From positions 62,001-126,000 of the forward strand of contig NZ_VKDE01000020.1 of the NCBI RefSeq assembly GCF_007097485.1: a stretch of 64,000 nucleotides of DNA, given 5' to 3'. The DNA is from Carboxylicivirga sp. M1479 (lineage in GTDB: Bacteria; Bacteroidota; Bacteroidia; Bacteroidales; Marinilabiliaceae). Within the stretch, counting starts at the first letter, position 1. Each line of letters starts with the position of its first letter. Shown here piece by piece: positions 16,494 to 27,830 of the stretch. The translations under genes and the position numbers were made by a program. The notes beneath the pieces are model-generated. The model was not told where the DNA came from. It worked only from the letters and a program-made list of their open reading frames with translations, and searched no databases.

Positions 16494-18023
16494 ATGAGCA
16501 AGAAAACGATTTTGATAATCCTTGATGGATGGGGATACGGAGATCACTCGAAATCAGATGGCATCTTCACTGGTGAAACACCTTATTTCGATAGTTTAGT
16601 TAAGAATTATCCAAACTCAAAACTACAGGCCTCAGGCGAAAATGTAGGTTTACCCGACGGACAAATGGGTAATAGCGAAGTAGGCCACCTAAACATTGGC
16701 GCTGGTCGTGTTGTATACCAAGATTTAGTGAAGATAAACCGTGCTTGTACCGATGGTAGCATTGCTCAAAACGAAGAAATTGTAAAGGCATATAACTATG
16801 CTAAAGATAATAATAAGCAAATTCACTTTTTAGGATTACTATCTAAAGGTGGAGTTCATTCAAGTCAGGAGCATTTGTACAAATTGCTTGATATTGCTAA
16901 GGAATATGGCATTGAAGAGCGTGCTTTCGTACATGCCTTTATGGATGGACGCGACACAGACCCTAAAAGTGGTAAAGGTTTTATGGCTGAATTGCTTCAG
17001 CACATGGAAAAGTCAGGTGGCCAGGTGGCCTCAATGATTGGTCGTTACTACGCAATGGATCGCGATAAGCGTTGGGAGCGTGTTAAAGAAGCTTATGACC
17101 TAATGGTAAACGGTACAGGTACAGCTACTACCGACATTCTTGCTTCAATTGATACCTCGTATGCCGATGGTGTTACTGACGAATTCATTAAAGCAGTAAG
17201 TAATGTTGATGCCAATGGCGAGCAAGTGGGTAAGATTAAAGAAGGCGATGTTGTGTTATTCTTTAACTACCGTAACGATCGTGCACGCGAATTAACCCAG
17301 GTATTGACTCAAGAAGATATGCCTGCCGAGGGAATGAAAACTATTCCTTTGCACTATTGCACCATGACACCTTATGATGCCAACTTCAAAGGCATGCACA
17401 TTTTATTTGATAAGGATAATGTTAAAAATACCATTGGTGAAGTAGTTGCAAACAATGGCTTAAAGCAATTACGCATTGCTGAGACGGAGAAATATGCACA
17501 CGTAACATTCTTCTTCTCAGGAGGTCGCGAAGCTGTTTACGATGGTGAAGAACGGATTTTGGTAAACTCACCTAAGGTAGCTACTTATGATCTTCAGCCT
17601 GAAATGAGTGCCAACGAGGTTAATGACAAAATTGTAGCAGAGCTAAATCAGCAGAAATACGATTTTATTGCTCTTAACTATGCCAATGGTGATATGGTTG
17701 GACATACAGGCGATTACGATGCCATTATGAAAGCTGTAAAAGCAGTTGATGACAACTTAAAATCAACCGTTGAAGCAGCTAAAGCAAATGGTTACGAAGC
17801 CATTATTATTGCTGACCACGGAAATGCAGATAATGCCATTAATGCCGATGGCTCTCCAAACACTGCTCACTCACTAAACCCTGTTCCATTCATCTGGGTA
17901 ACAGAGCGAAAAGGAGAAGTGAAAGATGGCATTTTGGCCGATGTGGCCCCATCCATCCTTAGCTTAATGAACGTTGAGCAACCAGAAGATATGACGGGAA
18001 AAGTTTTGATTGATTTGAAATAG
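16494..18023 (+). CDS. gpmI: 2,3-bisphosphoglycerate-independent phosphoglycerate mutase
   Basis: Interconverts 3- and 2-phosphoglycerate in glycolysis and gluconeogenesis using two Mn ions and a phosphoserine intermediate. The start at 16494 gives the family N-terminus [16 protein letters not shown]; an upstream in-frame Met would add 23 unconserved residues. The nucleophile is Ser61 in [17 protein letters not shown]. Other conserved elements are [43 protein letters not shown] and [10 protein letters not shown]. At 509 residues the length is standard. It stands alone, with a promoter box and a terminator. Confidence 0.97.
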   Translation: MSKKTILIILDGWGYGDHSKSDGIFTGETPYFDSLVKNYPNSKLQASGENVGLPDGQMGNSEVGHLNIGAGRVVYQDLVKINRACTDGSIAQNEEIVKAYNYAKDNNKQIHFLGLLSKGGVHSSQEHLYKLLDIAKEYGIEERAFVHAFMDGRDTDPKSGKGFMAELLQHMEKSGGQVASMIGRYYAMDRDKRWERVKEAYDLMVNGTGTATTDILASIDTSYADGVTDEFIKAVSNVDANGEQVGKIKEGDVVLFFNYRNDRARELTQVLTQEDMPAEGMKTIPLHYCTMTPYDANFKGMHILFDKDNVKNTIGEVVANNGLKQLRIAETEKYAHVTFFFSGGREAVYDGEERILVNSPKVATYDLQPEMSANEVNDKIVAELNQQKYDFIALNYANGDMVGHTGDYDAIMKAVKAVDDNLKSTVEAAKANGYEAIIIADHGNADNAINADGSPNTAHSLNPVPFIWVTERKGEVKDGILADVAPSILSLMNVEQPEDMTGKVLIDLK

Positions 18024-18045
18024 TCTCAAAATAAGCATAAAAAAT

Positions 18046-18078
18046 AAAGGCAACTCACACGATGGGTTGCCTTTGTTA
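18046..18078 (+). terminator. Intrinsic terminator after gpmI
   Basis: Nine-base arms aaaggcaac/gttgccttt at 18046-18054 and 18066-18074, followed by a T-rich stretch. Confidence 0.75.
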
Positions 18079-18142
18079 TTTTTACCACTCCGCGCACAAA
18101 ACATTATAATGGCAATAATGTTACATTCAAAACAGCATTACG

Positions 18143-18805
18143 ATGACGCATAAACGCAAGCAGCTCTACCCCACCAAAGTAGTTGACAACGTATTAATTG
18201 CTAATGATGTGCACTACATATCATTAGAGAAATCATTTGACTTTTACCCTGGGCAAGTGATAGCACTAGCCTTAAATAAAGATGACGAACCTCGCTTGTA
18301 CTCCATTGCATCTGGAAATAACGAAGCTCACTTAAGCATATTGTTTGATATTAAACCCGATGGTGAATTAACACCTCCTTTAGCAAGGGCTAAAAAGGGT
18401 GATGAAGTATATATTTCGCAGGCATTTGGCAAATTCTTGTGCCAACACACCCCAGCTTATTGGATAGCGACGGGAACAGGTATTGCCCCTTTCCTATCTA
18501 TTCTTGAATCAAAAGACACAAAAAACATCAAACTCCTGCACGGCGCTCGCACCCTGGATAAATTCTTTTTTCAGAATACTTTTGAAGAAAAATTAGGAGC
18601 TAACTATCTACGTTTTTGCACAACAGAAACAAATGATAAAGTTATAGCTGGCCGCCTAACCAACTATTTGCAAGAAACCGAAGCACTGCCTACCGATTAT
18701 AAATACTATCTTTGCGGCAGTTCGCAAATGGTAATTGACGTGCGAGAAATACTGATTAACAAAGGCATACCATTCGATAATATCATCGCTGAAATATATT
18801 TTTAA
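18143..18805 (+). CDS. Ferredoxin-NADP reductase-type flavoprotein
   Basis: A 220-residue FAD/NAD(P)H oxidoreductase. The FAD-binding barrel has PGQVIALAL and RLYSIAS (the RxYS motif). The nucleotide-binding domain has GTGIAPF, LLHGAR and YLCGSS. The C-terminal aromatic IAEIYF is as in plant-type ferredoxin-NADP reductases. There is no fused 2Fe-2S domain, so a separate ferredoxin or flavodoxin is the expected partner. The rlmN gene begins one base after its stop. A link may exist, because the radical SAM enzyme RlmN needs low-potential electrons that such a reductase can supply. Confidence 0.9.
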   Translation: MTHKRKQLYPTKVVDNVLIANDVHYISLEKSFDFYPGQVIALALNKDDEPRLYSIASGNNEAHLSILFDIKPDGELTPPLARAKKGDEVYISQAFGKFLCQHTPAYWIATGTGIAPFLSILESKDTKNIKLLHGARTLDKFFFQNTFEEKLGANYLRFCTTETNDKVIAGRLTNYLQETEALPTDYKYYLCGSSQMVIDVREILINKGIPFDNIIAEIYF

Positions 18806-18806
18806 A

Positions 18807-19850
18807 ATGAGCAAAGAGGCATTATACGGCAAAACATTAAGTGAGTTAAAGGCATGTGTGAAAGAGATTGGACTACCCGCATTTACTTCCAAGCAAATTG
18901 CCGATTGGTTATATAAAAAGCATGTCACAAGCATCGACGACATGACCAACTTATCTAAGAAAGCCCGTACTGAATTGAATGCGCGTTTTGAAGTTGGACT
19001 AACACCTCCGCAATCCTTTCAGGAATCAGTTGATGGAACAAAAAAATACTTGTTTGAAACAAGCAATAAGCAATTTATTGAAGCTGCTTACCTACCCGAA
19101 GAAACACGTAATACCTTATGCATATCATCGCAAGTAGGATGTAAAATGGGTTGTTTGTTTTGCATGACAGCTCGCCAAGGATTTCAGAAGAACTTAAGCT
19201 GCAATGAAATATTGAACCAAATTGCCAGCTTACCCGAGCGCGAAACATTAAGCAATGTAGTCTACATGGGTATGGGAGAGCCTATGGACAATATAGATGA
19301 AGTCCTTAAGAGCCTTGAGATTATCACTTCTGACTGGGGTTATGCCTGGAGTCCTCGACGCATTAATGTATCAACAATTGGCGTTGTTCCTGCCATGCGC
19401 CGATTTATTGAAGAGTCGGAAGCACATTTGGCAATCAGCCTGCACTCCCCCTTTAATGAAGAACGTAAGCAGCTGATGCCAATTGAAAATGTGTACACTG
19501 CCGAAAAAGTGATAGAAGCTGTTAAAGATTATGAATTTGGTCGTCAACGAAGAGTATCATTTGAATACATCATGTTCAAAGGCGTTAACGATACACCTCA
19601 GCATGTAAAAGGTCTGCTACAACTATTGAATGGAGTTAAGTGTCGCATCAACCTTATTCACTTCCATCCAATTCCTAATTCTCCTTTGGTGGGAAGCGAT
19701 TTTAAAACCATGGAAATGTTTCGTGACAAACTAGCTGACAAAGGTATTATTACCACAATCAGAAGATCAAGAGGCGAAGACATTTATGCGGCCTGTGGTC
19801 TTTTATCAACCAAACAACTTATAAAAGACGATACCGAAAAAGATTACTAA
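18807..19850 (+). CDS. rlmN: 23S rRNA adenine(2503)-C2 / tRNA adenine(37)-C2 methyltransferase
   Basis: A radical SAM enzyme that methylates A2503 of 23S rRNA and A37 of some tRNAs. The 4Fe-4S motif C-x3-C-x2-C is at Cys112, 116 and 119 (GCKMGCLFCMTARQGF). NVVYMGMGEPMDN, INVSTIGVVPAM, LAISLHSPFNEER and INLIHFHPIPNS are strongly conserved. The second catalytic Cys, which forms the methyl-linked intermediate, lies near the C-terminus in YAACGLL. At 347 residues it is full length. It is transcribed with the upstream ferredoxin-NADP reductase-like gene. Confidence 0.96.
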   Translation: MSKEALYGKTLSELKACVKEIGLPAFTSKQIADWLYKKHVTSIDDMTNLSKKARTELNARFEVGLTPPQSFQESVDGTKKYLFETSNKQFIEAAYLPEETRNTLCISSQVGCKMGCLFCMTARQGFQKNLSCNEILNQIASLPERETLSNVVYMGMGEPMDNIDEVLKSLEIITSDWGYAWSPRRINVSTIGVVPAMRRFIEESEAHLAISLHSPFNEERKQLMPIENVYTAEKVIEAVKDYEFGRQRRVSFEYIMFKGVNDTPQHVKGLLQLLNGVKCRINLIHFHPIPNSPLVGSDFKTMEMFRDKLADKGIITTIRRSRGEDIYAACGLLSTKQLIKDDTEKDY

Positions 19851-19950
19851 AAATAATTTTCCGTTAATCGTAATTGCCTGTTGACATTCAAATTTTAGCT
19901 TCTTAGTTTTAACTAATAATTCATATTATTAACAACTAATTCCCTACAGA

Positions 19951-20271
19951 ATGTTAAAACTTATTTTGAATGGAACTCTTGGCAAAGATGCCGAGATTAG
20001 AGATGTTGGAAATCGCAAAGCAATCAATTTTGATGTGGCGGTATCCATGGATTACAAAAATGCCAATGGCGAAAAAGTAGAGCGAACAGAATGGATCAGA
20101 TCTGTTCTTTGGCGCAGCGATAAGCAAAGCACTAAAATTGCTGAATTCTTAAAAAAAGGGCAAAAAATTCTACTTGAAGGCACCCCAAGTAGCGAGGGAT
20201 ACCAAAGTAAAGACGGCACAATTAAATCTGTCATCCATGTTAACGTAAAAGAATTAGAGCTTATTAAATAA
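19951..20271 (+). CDS. ssb: Single-stranded DNA-binding protein, short form without acidic tip
   Basis: An OB-fold protein of 106 residues with the SSB pattern: LILNGTLGKDAEIRDVGN, INFDVAVSMDY, RTEWIRSVLWRSD and LKKGQKILLEGTPSSEGY. It ends at VNVKELELIK straight after the OB fold. The linker and the acidic DDDIPF-type tip that recruits repair and replication proteins are missing. Housekeeping SSBs are usually 130-180 residues long with that tip, so a second, full-length copy elsewhere in the genome is likely. A terminator follows at once. Confidence 0.88.
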   Translation: MLKLILNGTLGKDAEIRDVGNRKAINFDVAVSMDYKNANGEKVERTEWIRSVLWRSDKQSTKIAEFLKKGQKILLEGTPSSEGYQSKDGTIKSVIHVNVKELELIK

Positions 20272-20277
20272 TTAATT

Positions 20278-20313
20278 ACGGCTGCTTAAACTTTATTAGG
20301 CAGCCGTTTTTTT
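20278..20313 (+). terminator. Intrinsic terminator after ssb
   Basis: Eight-base arms acggctgc/gcagccgt (20278-20285 and 20300-20307) followed by T. It abuts repeat copy B. Confidence 0.82.
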
Positions 20314-20420
20314 ATATGATTATAATTTGCGTTCAATTGCAATAAGGAACTCTCAAGTAAATTCTATCATCCTACTATGTGAATATTTGGATAATCAAAT
20401 TTACATGCTCGTTTCATGCT
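20314..20420 (-). repeat. Hairpin-leader repeat, copy B
   Basis: Same architecture as copies A and C: arms 20341-20372 and 20389-20420 around a 16-base loop, with the conserved tail at 20314-20340. Unlike the other copies its tail faces the 3' end of ssb, so it heads no gene. This is the copy that most suggests mobility. Confidence 0.85.
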
Positions 20421-20460
20421 ACTTTTCAAAGCTTCTTGTCTGCTCTTCAATTATTCTTAC

Positions 20461-20468
20461 TATTTTTG
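20461..20468 (+). promoter_or_regulatory. -7 promoter box TATTTTTG
   Basis: TAnnTTTG match 19 bases before the lipoprotein ATG at 20488. Confidence 0.5.
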
Positions 20469-20487
20469 AATAACAAAATTATTTAGC

Positions 20488-21294
20488 ATGAAAAATTTAG
20501 GAATTACATTAGTCCTGTCAACACTTATTCTTATAGCCTGTGGTCCTAACCATGAAGAATTAGCTAAGAATAAATTTAACAAAGCAGAACAATTATTCTC
20601 ACAAAAGAAATTTAATGATGCTAAACTAGAAATAGATTCAATCGAATATTTATATCCCAATCAAATCGAGTACATTACTAGGGGCAACGACTTACTTCGG
20701 AAAATTAGCATTGAAGAACAAAATCAGAATTTAGTTTTTCTGGATAGTATGTTGCAGGTAAAAGAAATGGAATTAGTGCCGCTAATGAAAAATTTTACCG
20801 AATCATCTGATTACGGAACTAAAAAAATATTAATTCACAAACGACAGAAACCTGAAAATTCATATGGTAGAATATACCTAAGGGCACATTTAAACCTTGA
20901 AGGCGATTTCTATATCTCCAGCAGGTACACAGGTACTGAAAGAATACATCACGATCAAATAAAGGTATACTTCAATAAAAATAGCGTATTAAGCGAAGAA
21001 GTACCCGAAGATGGCGTCAACAACCGCCACCTTGAAGATGGGGAAAATCATTGGGAAGTTATATCCTATAAAAATGGCAAAGACAATGGAGTTATTGACT
21101 TTATTGCTAACAATGCCAATCAGTCTTTAAAAGTACAGTTTAGAGGCAAAAAATACTATTATATCGTCATGGAGAAGTTTGATAAGGAAGCCATTCGCGA
21201 TGGGTATGAAATATCGTTTGTTCTAAAAGAAATCAAACACATAAAAGAAGAAATAAAAACCGTTAAAGCAGAACTCAAACGATTAAATGCTTAA
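20488..21294 (+). CDS. Predicted lipoprotein with TPR-like N-terminus
   Basis: A 268-residue protein with a lipoprotein signal (lipobox LIAC). A tetratricopeptide-like helical pair follows (KFNKAEQLFSQKKFNDAKLE, IDSIEYLYPNQIEY). A beta-rich middle region comes next (YGRIYLRAHLNLEGDFYISS, YKNGKDNGVIDFIANN), then a charged coiled coil at the end (KEIKHIKEEIKTVKAELKRL). I do not recognise a named family; similar lipoproteins are scattered in Bacteroidota. It probably sits in the periplasm or outer membrane. It is not obviously cotranscribed with the adhesin gene 221 bases downstream. Confidence 0.75.
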   Translation: MKNLGITLVLSTLILIACGPNHEELAKNKFNKAEQLFSQKKFNDAKLEIDSIEYLYPNQIEYITRGNDLLRKISIEEQNQNLVFLDSMLQVKEMELVPLMKNFTESSDYGTKKILIHKRQKPENSYGRIYLRAHLNLEGDFYISSRYTGTERIHHDQIKVYFNKNSVLSEEVPEDGVNNRHLEDGENHWEVISYKNGKDNGVIDFIANNANQSLKVQFRGKKYYYIVMEKFDKEAIRDGYEISFVLKEIKHIKEEIKTVKAELKRLNA

Positions 21295-21515
21295 CTAATT
21301 TAGTTTCTAAACCATTCCTAGCAAACCCATTGAATTACAATTTCGGTACACCAAAATTGCTCCTATACTCTAATCCCAAAGAGTTATATAAGAGGCCAAA
21401 GTATTTTGTTACAACATTCGTAATCAAATTTAGTCCATTCATCAAAAAAGTGAAGCACATGCCATAAACCTTAATAACTTTAGGTCTTTAGTTTTCTTTT
21501 CAAAACTATATTGAT

Positions 21516-24500
21516 ATGCAGACCACCACCCCAATTAACAAGTTATTAAGAACAGCTTGCCTGACTTTATTCGCGATAACATTGCCTAGTTTTTTGTTAG
21601 GACAATCGTTGATTATTACCCATAGTTTACCCACTTCTATTAACGAAGGAGATTCAGGAAACAGCTTTTCTGTTGCATTGTCAGATGCTCCGACAAATAA
21701 TGTGGAAGTTGCGATCAATTCAGACAATTCAGACTTAAGTTTTAGTTCCACATCACTCACGTTTGATAACACCAACTACTCCACAGCTCAAACGATTACA
21801 TTCACTGCCAATGAAGACGCTGATCTAGTTTATGAAAATGACCCTATCACTATATCAGTAGTTGATGCCAATAGTGATGCAGCATACCATGGTAAAGCAC
21901 AAAGTATAGCACTTACAATTAATGACAACGATATTGCGGGATTAATTATTACAGGCGGACCTTTTGATATCGACGAAAACACGACAGGACACTCCTTTAC
22001 TGTTGCATTAAATGCTCAACCACAAACAGACGTACAAATAGCTATCTCATCTTTAAATGCGGATATCATCTTTTCGCCTGCCACACTAACTTTTACAAAT
22101 AGCGATTGGGCGGCCAAAACAGTAACTTTCGATGCTCCAGAAGATGATGACCTCATTAGTGAAAATGAACCAATCAGCATAGCAGTTTATAATGACAATA
22201 GTGATGATGATTTTGATAACTTATCACAAAACATTAATCTTACAATTACAGACAACGATATTGCGGGATTGGTTATTACTGGAGGCCCCTTTACTATCGA
22301 CGAAAACACGACAGGACACTCCTTTACTGTTGCATTAAATGCTCAACCACAAACAGACGTACAAGTAGCTATCTCATCTTTAAATGCGGATATCATCTTT
22401 TCGCCTGCCACACTAACTTTTACAAATAGTGATTGGGCGGCCCAAACAGTAACTTTTGATGCTCCTGAAGATGATGACCTCATTAATGAAAATGACCCAA
22501 TCAGCATAGCAGTTAATAACCCGAATAGTGATGATGATTTTGATAACTTATCACAAAACATTAATCTTACAATTACAGACAACGATGTTGCTGGATTAGT
22601 TATTACTGGAGGACCCTTTTCTATCGACGAAAACACGACAGGACACTCCTTTACTGTTGCATTAAATGCTCAACCGCAAACAGACGTACAAGTAGATATC
22701 TCATCTTTAAATACGGATATAATCTTTTCACAAGCCACACTAACTTTTACAAATAGCGATTGGGCGGCCAAAACAGTAACATTCCCTGCACCTGAAGATG
22801 ATGACCTCATTAGTGAAAATGATCCAATCAGCATAGCAGTTAATAACCCGAATAGTGATGATGATTTTGATAACTTGTCACAAAACATTAATCTTACAAT
22901 TACAGACAACGATGTTGCTGGATTAGTTATTACTGGAGGACCCTTTTCTATCGACGAAAACACGACAGGACACTCCTTTACTGTTGCATTAAATGCTCAA
23001 CCGCAAACAGACGTACAAGTAGATATCTCATCTTTAAATACGGATATAATCTTTTCACAAGCCACACTAACTTTTACAAATAGCGATTGGGCGGCCAAAA
23101 CAGTAACATTCCCTGCACCTGAAGATGATGACCTCATTAGTGAAAATGACCCAATCAGCATAGCAGTTAATAACCCGAATAGTGATGATGATTTTGATAA
23201 CTTATCACAGAACATTAATCTTACAATTACAGACAACGATGTTGCTGGATTAGTTATTACTGGAGGACCCTTTTCTATCGACGAAAACACGACAGGACAC
23301 TCCTTTACTGTTGCATTAAATGCTCAACCGCAAACTGACGTACAAGTAGATATCTCATCTTTAAATACGGATATCATCTTTTCGCCTGCCACACTAACTT
23401 TTACAAATAGCGATTGGGCAGCCAAAACAGTTAGTTTTGATGCTCCCGAAGATAATGACCTCATTAGTGAAAATGAACCAATCAACATAGCAGTTAATAA
23501 TCCGAATAGTGATGATGATTTCGATAATTTATCGGAAAGTATTACTCTTACAATTACAGACAACGATGGTGAATTAACAATCTCACAATCAACGGATGGC
23601 ACAGAAGGTGGAGCCAATGGGTCGTTCAGAATTAGTACTTCAAGACAATTTCCAAGCCCAACCAATATTACTGTTACTACATCTTCTAATTCAGCTACCA
23701 TTGGTGATGATTTTACCATTGCAGCAATTCAATTAGCGGCCAATTCAGATTACATTGATGTACCAATTACTATAATTGATGATGTCCTAGTTGAGTCGGA
23801 TGAAACAGTGACAATAACACTTGACACAGAAGACAGCGACTATGCAATAATTGGAGCGCTCAATAGTACAACTCTTACCATTGCAGACAACGACATAGCA
23901 GGGTTAACAATAACAGGAGGACCATTTACAATTAACGAGGGTACAACTAACAATAGCTTCTCGGTTGCATTATCAGCACAACCTTTAACATTTGTGGAGG
24001 TTGACATGAGCTGTGTTAACCCCGACATAGTCTTTTCTCCAGTCTCATTAACCTTTACTAATGCTGATTGGTCTGCTAAAACAGTCAATTTTTCTGCAGC
24101 GGAAGATAGTGATCTTTTAAGCGAGTCGGATCCAATCAACATAACTGTAGATAACAACAATAGCGATGATGCATTTGATAACTTGACCGAAACGATTAAT
24201 CTTACTGTTAGTGATAATGATGCTGCAGGAATAGTTATTACTGGGGGACCGTTTGATATTAACGAGGGGGTAACTAATCAGATTTTTAATGTTGCTTTAG
24301 CAGCACAACCTGCCAATAATGTTGTTATTGACATCTCATCAAACAATACAGACATAGCTTTTACACCTAACTCATTAACGTTCACTAACGCCGATTGGAG
24401 TAATCAAGAAGTATCATTCGTAGTTAATGAAGATGCTGACCTTATTGATGAAGCTGATCCTATTGTATTAACTGTTAATAATGGAAGTAGTGACAATGCA

Positions 24501-27500
24501 TTCCATGACCAATCATCAATTGTTAACCTAACGGTAAGAGATAATGACCTTGCCACTTTGAGCATTGCTCCAACGACCCACGCAGCTGAAGATGCAACAT
24601 CTGGCTTATTCACAATCAATGCTTCACAGGAAGTTTTAGGCAATGCAGACATCACCTTACTCATCACAGGTTCGGCCAGCATGGGTATCGATTATGAGAC
24701 CATAAGTAGTCCAATTACCATGTTGGATGGCTCCAGCTCTGTTTCTATTCCTATCAATGTAATTTCCGATAACTTACTTGAAGGTACCGAATCAATTACA
24801 ATAGAATTAAGTTCGGTAAACAATGCCAAAGCCGGCATTAGTACAGGAGCTGATAACACCGCCACAATCAACCTAAATGATAATGAAACGGCAGGTATAG
24901 TCATATCACAGTCCGCATTTCAAATAAATGAAGGTAGTAGCAATCACACATTTAACGTTACGCTGCTCTCACAGCCCCAAAGTGATGTTATTGTAGATCT
25001 ATCGAGCGACAATACAGACATCACTTTTTCACCAGCTTCATTAACATTCACGAATGGCAACTACGGCGATCAAACCATAACATTTAGTTGTATTGAAGAT
25101 GATGACCTAATTGGCGAATCTGCTATAATTACAGCAATGGTCAACAACCAGAGCAGCAATAATCTTTTTCACGATCTAAGCTCTGCTGTCAACATCAGTA
25201 TTGATGACAATGATACTGCACCAGTTTTTGAATCATCACCTCAAACAACAACAAACGAGGATGCTGTTTATACTTACAATATTAACATATCCGATATTGA
25301 TGGAGATATTCCCGTAATTTCCTTAGTGACACCACCGGACCCAAGCAGCACGTGGCTAACATTAACTGACAACACAGATGGTACAGCGCTACTAACCGGA
25401 ACACCACTTCAGGCAGATGTAACTCCTTCTGGCACTCCATTGGCAGTAACCATCCGAGCACAAGATGATTTAACTTTCACTGAGCAATCGTTCAACATTA
25501 CCGTTAACAATGTCAACGATTCGCCACAAATTAGTAATAGTTCATTCTCAACACCTGAAAATCAAGCTTTGACAATTAGTCTATCTAGCTTTGCCAGTGA
25601 TGAAGATGGAAATCTTGATGCATCAACACTAATTGTTACCTCAGGTCCTGATAATGGAACTGTTGACATTGATCCATCATCGGGTGAAATTACCTATACT
25701 CCCAATAGTACATTCTCTGGAGACGATAGTTTTAATGTTCAAATTCAGGATGAAAATAATGCTTATAGTAACGTAGGAACAATTACCATAACGGTATCCA
25801 ACGAAGCACCTACGGCTAATGATGATAGCTACAACATCAACGAGGATGAAGCTCAAATATTTAATGTTTTAGACAATGACGTTGATCCTCAGAATAATTT
25901 AACATTTTCTTCTCTGGTGATTGTCGACAGCCCAGCCAAAGGAACAGCTGTGGTCAATACCAACGATGGAACCATCACATACACTCCTAATACCAACGAA
26001 AATGGTGATGACAGTTTCACCTATCGCATTTGCGATGCTGGCAACTATTGCGATCAAGCTGAAGTAACAATATCAATTGCATCAATTAATGATGCTCCAA
26101 CGGTTAATGACGACAGCTACACGCTTAATGAAGACAATACACTTGAACTTGAAATCCTTGAAAATGACAATGATATAGATGGACAACTCGATGAAAGTTC
26201 GTTAAGCATCGAAACGCAAGTACAGTATGGAACTTTAACTGTCAATACCAATACAATAAGCTATACTCCAAATCAGGATTATAATGGTTCGGATAGCTTT
26301 ACCTACTCTGTTACCGATAACGAAGGACTAACAGAAACAGCAATTGTTCAATTAACCATAAATCCGGTGAATGACGCACCGATAGCTGTGGATGATGAAG
26401 GAGTAACATCTGATAATTCATCTATTGAAACCAATGTACTTGACAACGATGTTGATGTCGACAACAACATTGATTTATCAACTCTAACTATTATCACTCA
26501 GCCAATCCATGGAGAAGTAAGCATCAATAACAACACCGGTACAATAACCTATGAACCAGATCTTAATTATTACGGCTCTGATTCGTATCAGTATCAGATT
26601 TGCGACACTGATGGGGAATGTTCCACTGCCACTGTTCATTTAACCGTAACTACTGGCAATGCTAAACCCATCACCAACCCAGATTGGGTATCAGTTGATG
26701 AGGATATGGAAATAACTATTTCTCCATTGGCCAATGATTCAGATCCTAATGGGAATCTGAATTTTAATAGCCTGAGTATTATTCGTGAACCAGAGCACGG
26801 CAGCCACACTCTACAAACTCAAAACCAAACCATTAAATACGTACCAAACAGCGATTACTACGGAAATGATACCATTGTTTATTCAATTTGTGACCTAGAA
26901 CAACTTTGCGAACAAGACACCATATTCATTGGGGTACTTCCGGTTAATGACGCTCCTATTGCAGTTAATTATCAATTAAATGTAACAGAAGGAACGCCAG
27001 AACAAATAAACTTAGCAGCACTGGGTACCGACATTGAAATGGATGTTTTAAGCATCAGCATTTCTGATGATTCACCAACTGTAGCAGGTGTGATTGAAAT
27101 CATTGACAATACAACACTCCAATTCACGGCAAACATTGGATCCTTATGTACTAGTTTTGATATTTTTTACTTATTAACCGATGCCAAAGGTGCTTCTACT
27201 AAAGCGACAGTTACAGTAAACGTCAGTCCATTAGATTCAGATAACGACAACATACCTGATGCCACAGAAAATAGTGGTGACAACGAGCTAGACACAGATA
27301 TGGATGGTTCGCCTGATTATTTAGATGAGGATTCTGATAACGATGGTATTTCCGACTTAATTGAAGGTGGGATTCAAGATTTATGTAACGATCAAGCACA
27401 TGATACCGATAACGATGGAACTCCCGATTACTTAGATGCTGACTCTGACAATGATTTGGTATCTGATAAAGAAGAAGGAGCCGAAGACTGTGACAACGAT

Positions 27501-27830
27501 GGCATCCCAAATTACATCGATAACTTTGATGATTGCGCTTCCAGGGCAGAAATAGATATCCCCGAAACTTTTACTCCTAATGGAGACAACGTAAACGATT
27601 ACTTTGTTATAAAAGGTGCAACATCTGATGAACTTAAAAACAACGAATTATTCGTTTACAACAGATGGGGCGGACTAGTATATAACATGGTTAATTACGA
27701 CAATACATGGGATGGCTCATCCAACTCCGGAAGCATGGGAAGTGAAGTTCTGAGTGAGGGTACTTACTTTTATGTTTTCAAAGCTCAATCGGGCATTACA
27801 ATTAAAGGAACGGTATACATTAAGCGATAA
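21516..27830 (+). CDS. Giant repeat adhesin with type B T9SS sorting domain
   Basis: A 2104-residue secreted surface protein. After the signal peptide ([10 protein letters not shown]) come about ten Calx-beta-like units. Five are tandem 109-residue copies at 21936-23570, of which the third and fourth are identical in protein. Cadherin/Ig-like tandem domains follow from about residue 1240 (typically [35 protein letters not shown]). Next are thrombospondin type 3 calcium-binding repeats ([26 protein letters not shown]). The C-terminus is a gliding-motility-type sorting domain ([14 protein letters not shown] to GTVYIKR). Its stop overlaps the start of the PorP/SprF gene, which is the usual partner of type B cargo. 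The Asp-rich repeats suggest calcium-stabilised rods. Confidence 0.92.
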   Translation: MQTTTPINKLLRTACLTLFAITLPSFLLGQSLIITHSLPTSINEGDSGNSFSVALSDAPTNNVEVAINSDNSDLSFSSTSLTFDNTNYSTAQTITFTANEDADLVYENDPITISVVDANSDAAYHGKAQSIALTINDNDIAGLIITGGPFDIDENTTGHSFTVALNAQPQTDVQIAISSLNADIIFSPATLTFTNSDWAAKTVTFDAPEDDDLISENEPISIAVYNDNSDDDFDNLSQNINLTITDNDIAGLVITGGPFTIDENTTGHSFTVALNAQPQTDVQVAISSLNADIIFSPATLTFTNSDWAAQTVTFDAPEDDDLINENDPISIAVNNPNSDDDFDNLSQNINLTITDNDVAGLVITGGPFSIDENTTGHSFTVALNAQPQTDVQVDISSLNTDIIFSQATLTFTNSDWAAKTVTFPAPEDDDLISENDPISIAVNNPNSDDDFDNLSQNINLTITDNDVAGLVITGGPFSIDENTTGHSFTVALNAQPQTDVQVDISSLNTDIIFSQATLTFTNSDWAAKTVTFPAPEDDDLISENDPISIAVNNPNSDDDFDNLSQNINLTITDNDVAGLVITGGPFSIDENTTGHSFTVALNAQPQTDVQVDISSLNTDIIFSPATLTFTNSDWAAKTVSFDAPEDNDLISENEPINIAVNNPNSDDDFDNLSESITLTITDNDGELTISQSTDGTEGGANGSFRISTSRQFPSPTNITVTTSSNSATIGDDFTIAAIQLAANSDYIDVPITIIDDVLVESDETVTITLDTEDSDYAIIGALNSTTLTIADNDIAGLTITGGPFTINEGTTNNSFSVALSAQPLTFVEVDMSCVNPDIVFSPVSLTFTNADWSAKTVNFSAAEDSDLLSESDPINITVDNNNSDDAFDNLTETINLTVSDNDAAGIVITGGPFDINEGVTNQIFNVALAAQPANNVVIDISSNNTDIAFTPNSLTFTNADWSNQEVSFVVNEDADLIDEADPIVLTVNNGSSDNAFHDQSSIVNLTVRDNDLATLSIAPTTHAAEDATSGLFTINASQEVLGNADITLLITGSASMGIDYETISSPITMLDGSSSVSIPINVISDNLLEGTESITIELSSVNNAKAGISTGADNTATINLNDNETAGIVISQSAFQINEGSSNHTFNVTLLSQPQSDVIVDLSSDNTDITFSPASLTFTNGNYGDQTITFSCIEDDDLIGESAIITAMVNNQSSNNLFHDLSSAVNISIDDNDTAPVFESSPQTTTNEDAVYTYNINISDIDGDIPVISLVTPPDPSSTWLTLTDNTDGTALLTGTPLQADVTPSGTPLAVTIRAQDDLTFTEQSFNITVNNVNDSPQISNSSFSTPENQALTISLSSFASDEDGNLDASTLIVTSGPDNGTVDIDPSSGEITYTPNSTFSGDDSFNVQIQDENNAYSNVGTITITVSNEAPTANDDSYNINEDEAQIFNVLDNDVDPQNNLTFSSLVIVDSPAKGTAVVNTNDGTITYTPNTNENGDDSFTYRICDAGNYCDQAEVTISIASINDAPTVNDDSYTLNEDNTLELEILENDNDIDGQLDESSLSIETQVQYGTLTVNTNTISYTPNQDYNGSDSFTYSVTDNEGLTETAIVQLTINPVNDAPIAVDDEGVTSDNSSIETNVLDNDVDVDNNIDLSTLTIITQPIHGEVSINNNTGTITYEPDLNYYGSDSYQYQICDTDGECSTATVHLTVTTGNAKPITNPDWVSVDEDMEITISPLANDSDPNGNLNFNSLSIIREPEHGSHTLQTQNQTIKYVPNSDYYGNDTIVYSICDLEQLCEQDTIFIGVLPVNDAPIAVNYQLNVTEGTPEQINLAALGTDIEMDVLSISISDDSPTVAGVIEIIDNTTLQFTANIGSLCTSFDIFYLLTDAKGASTKATVTVNVSPLDSDNDNIPDATENSGDNELDTDMDGSPDYLDEDSDNDGISDLIEGGIQDLCNDQAHDTDNDGTPDYLDADSDNDLVSDKEEGAEDCDNDGIPNYIDNFDDCASRAEIDIPETFTPNGDNVNDYFVIKGATSDELKNNELFVYNRWGGLVYNMVNYDNTWDGSSNSGSMGSEVLSEGTYFYVFKAQSGITIKGTVYIKR
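21936..23570 (+). repeat. Five tandem 327-bp coding repeats
   Basis: Period of exactly 327 bp (109 codons). The copies starting near 22590 and 22917 differ at only three bases by eye, all synonymous. Outer copies are more diverged. Confidence 0.9.

Noticed and set aside
21936-23570. Regular repeats as a possible CRISPR-like array
   Set aside because: The period is 327 bp, entirely in frame within a coding region, with no short palindromic repeat or unique spacers.
22343-23719. Four similar minus-strand frames of 97-131 codons within the adhesin
   Set aside because: They are antisense shadows created by the 327-bp coding repeats; their spacing equals the repeat period and they lack start or promoter context.
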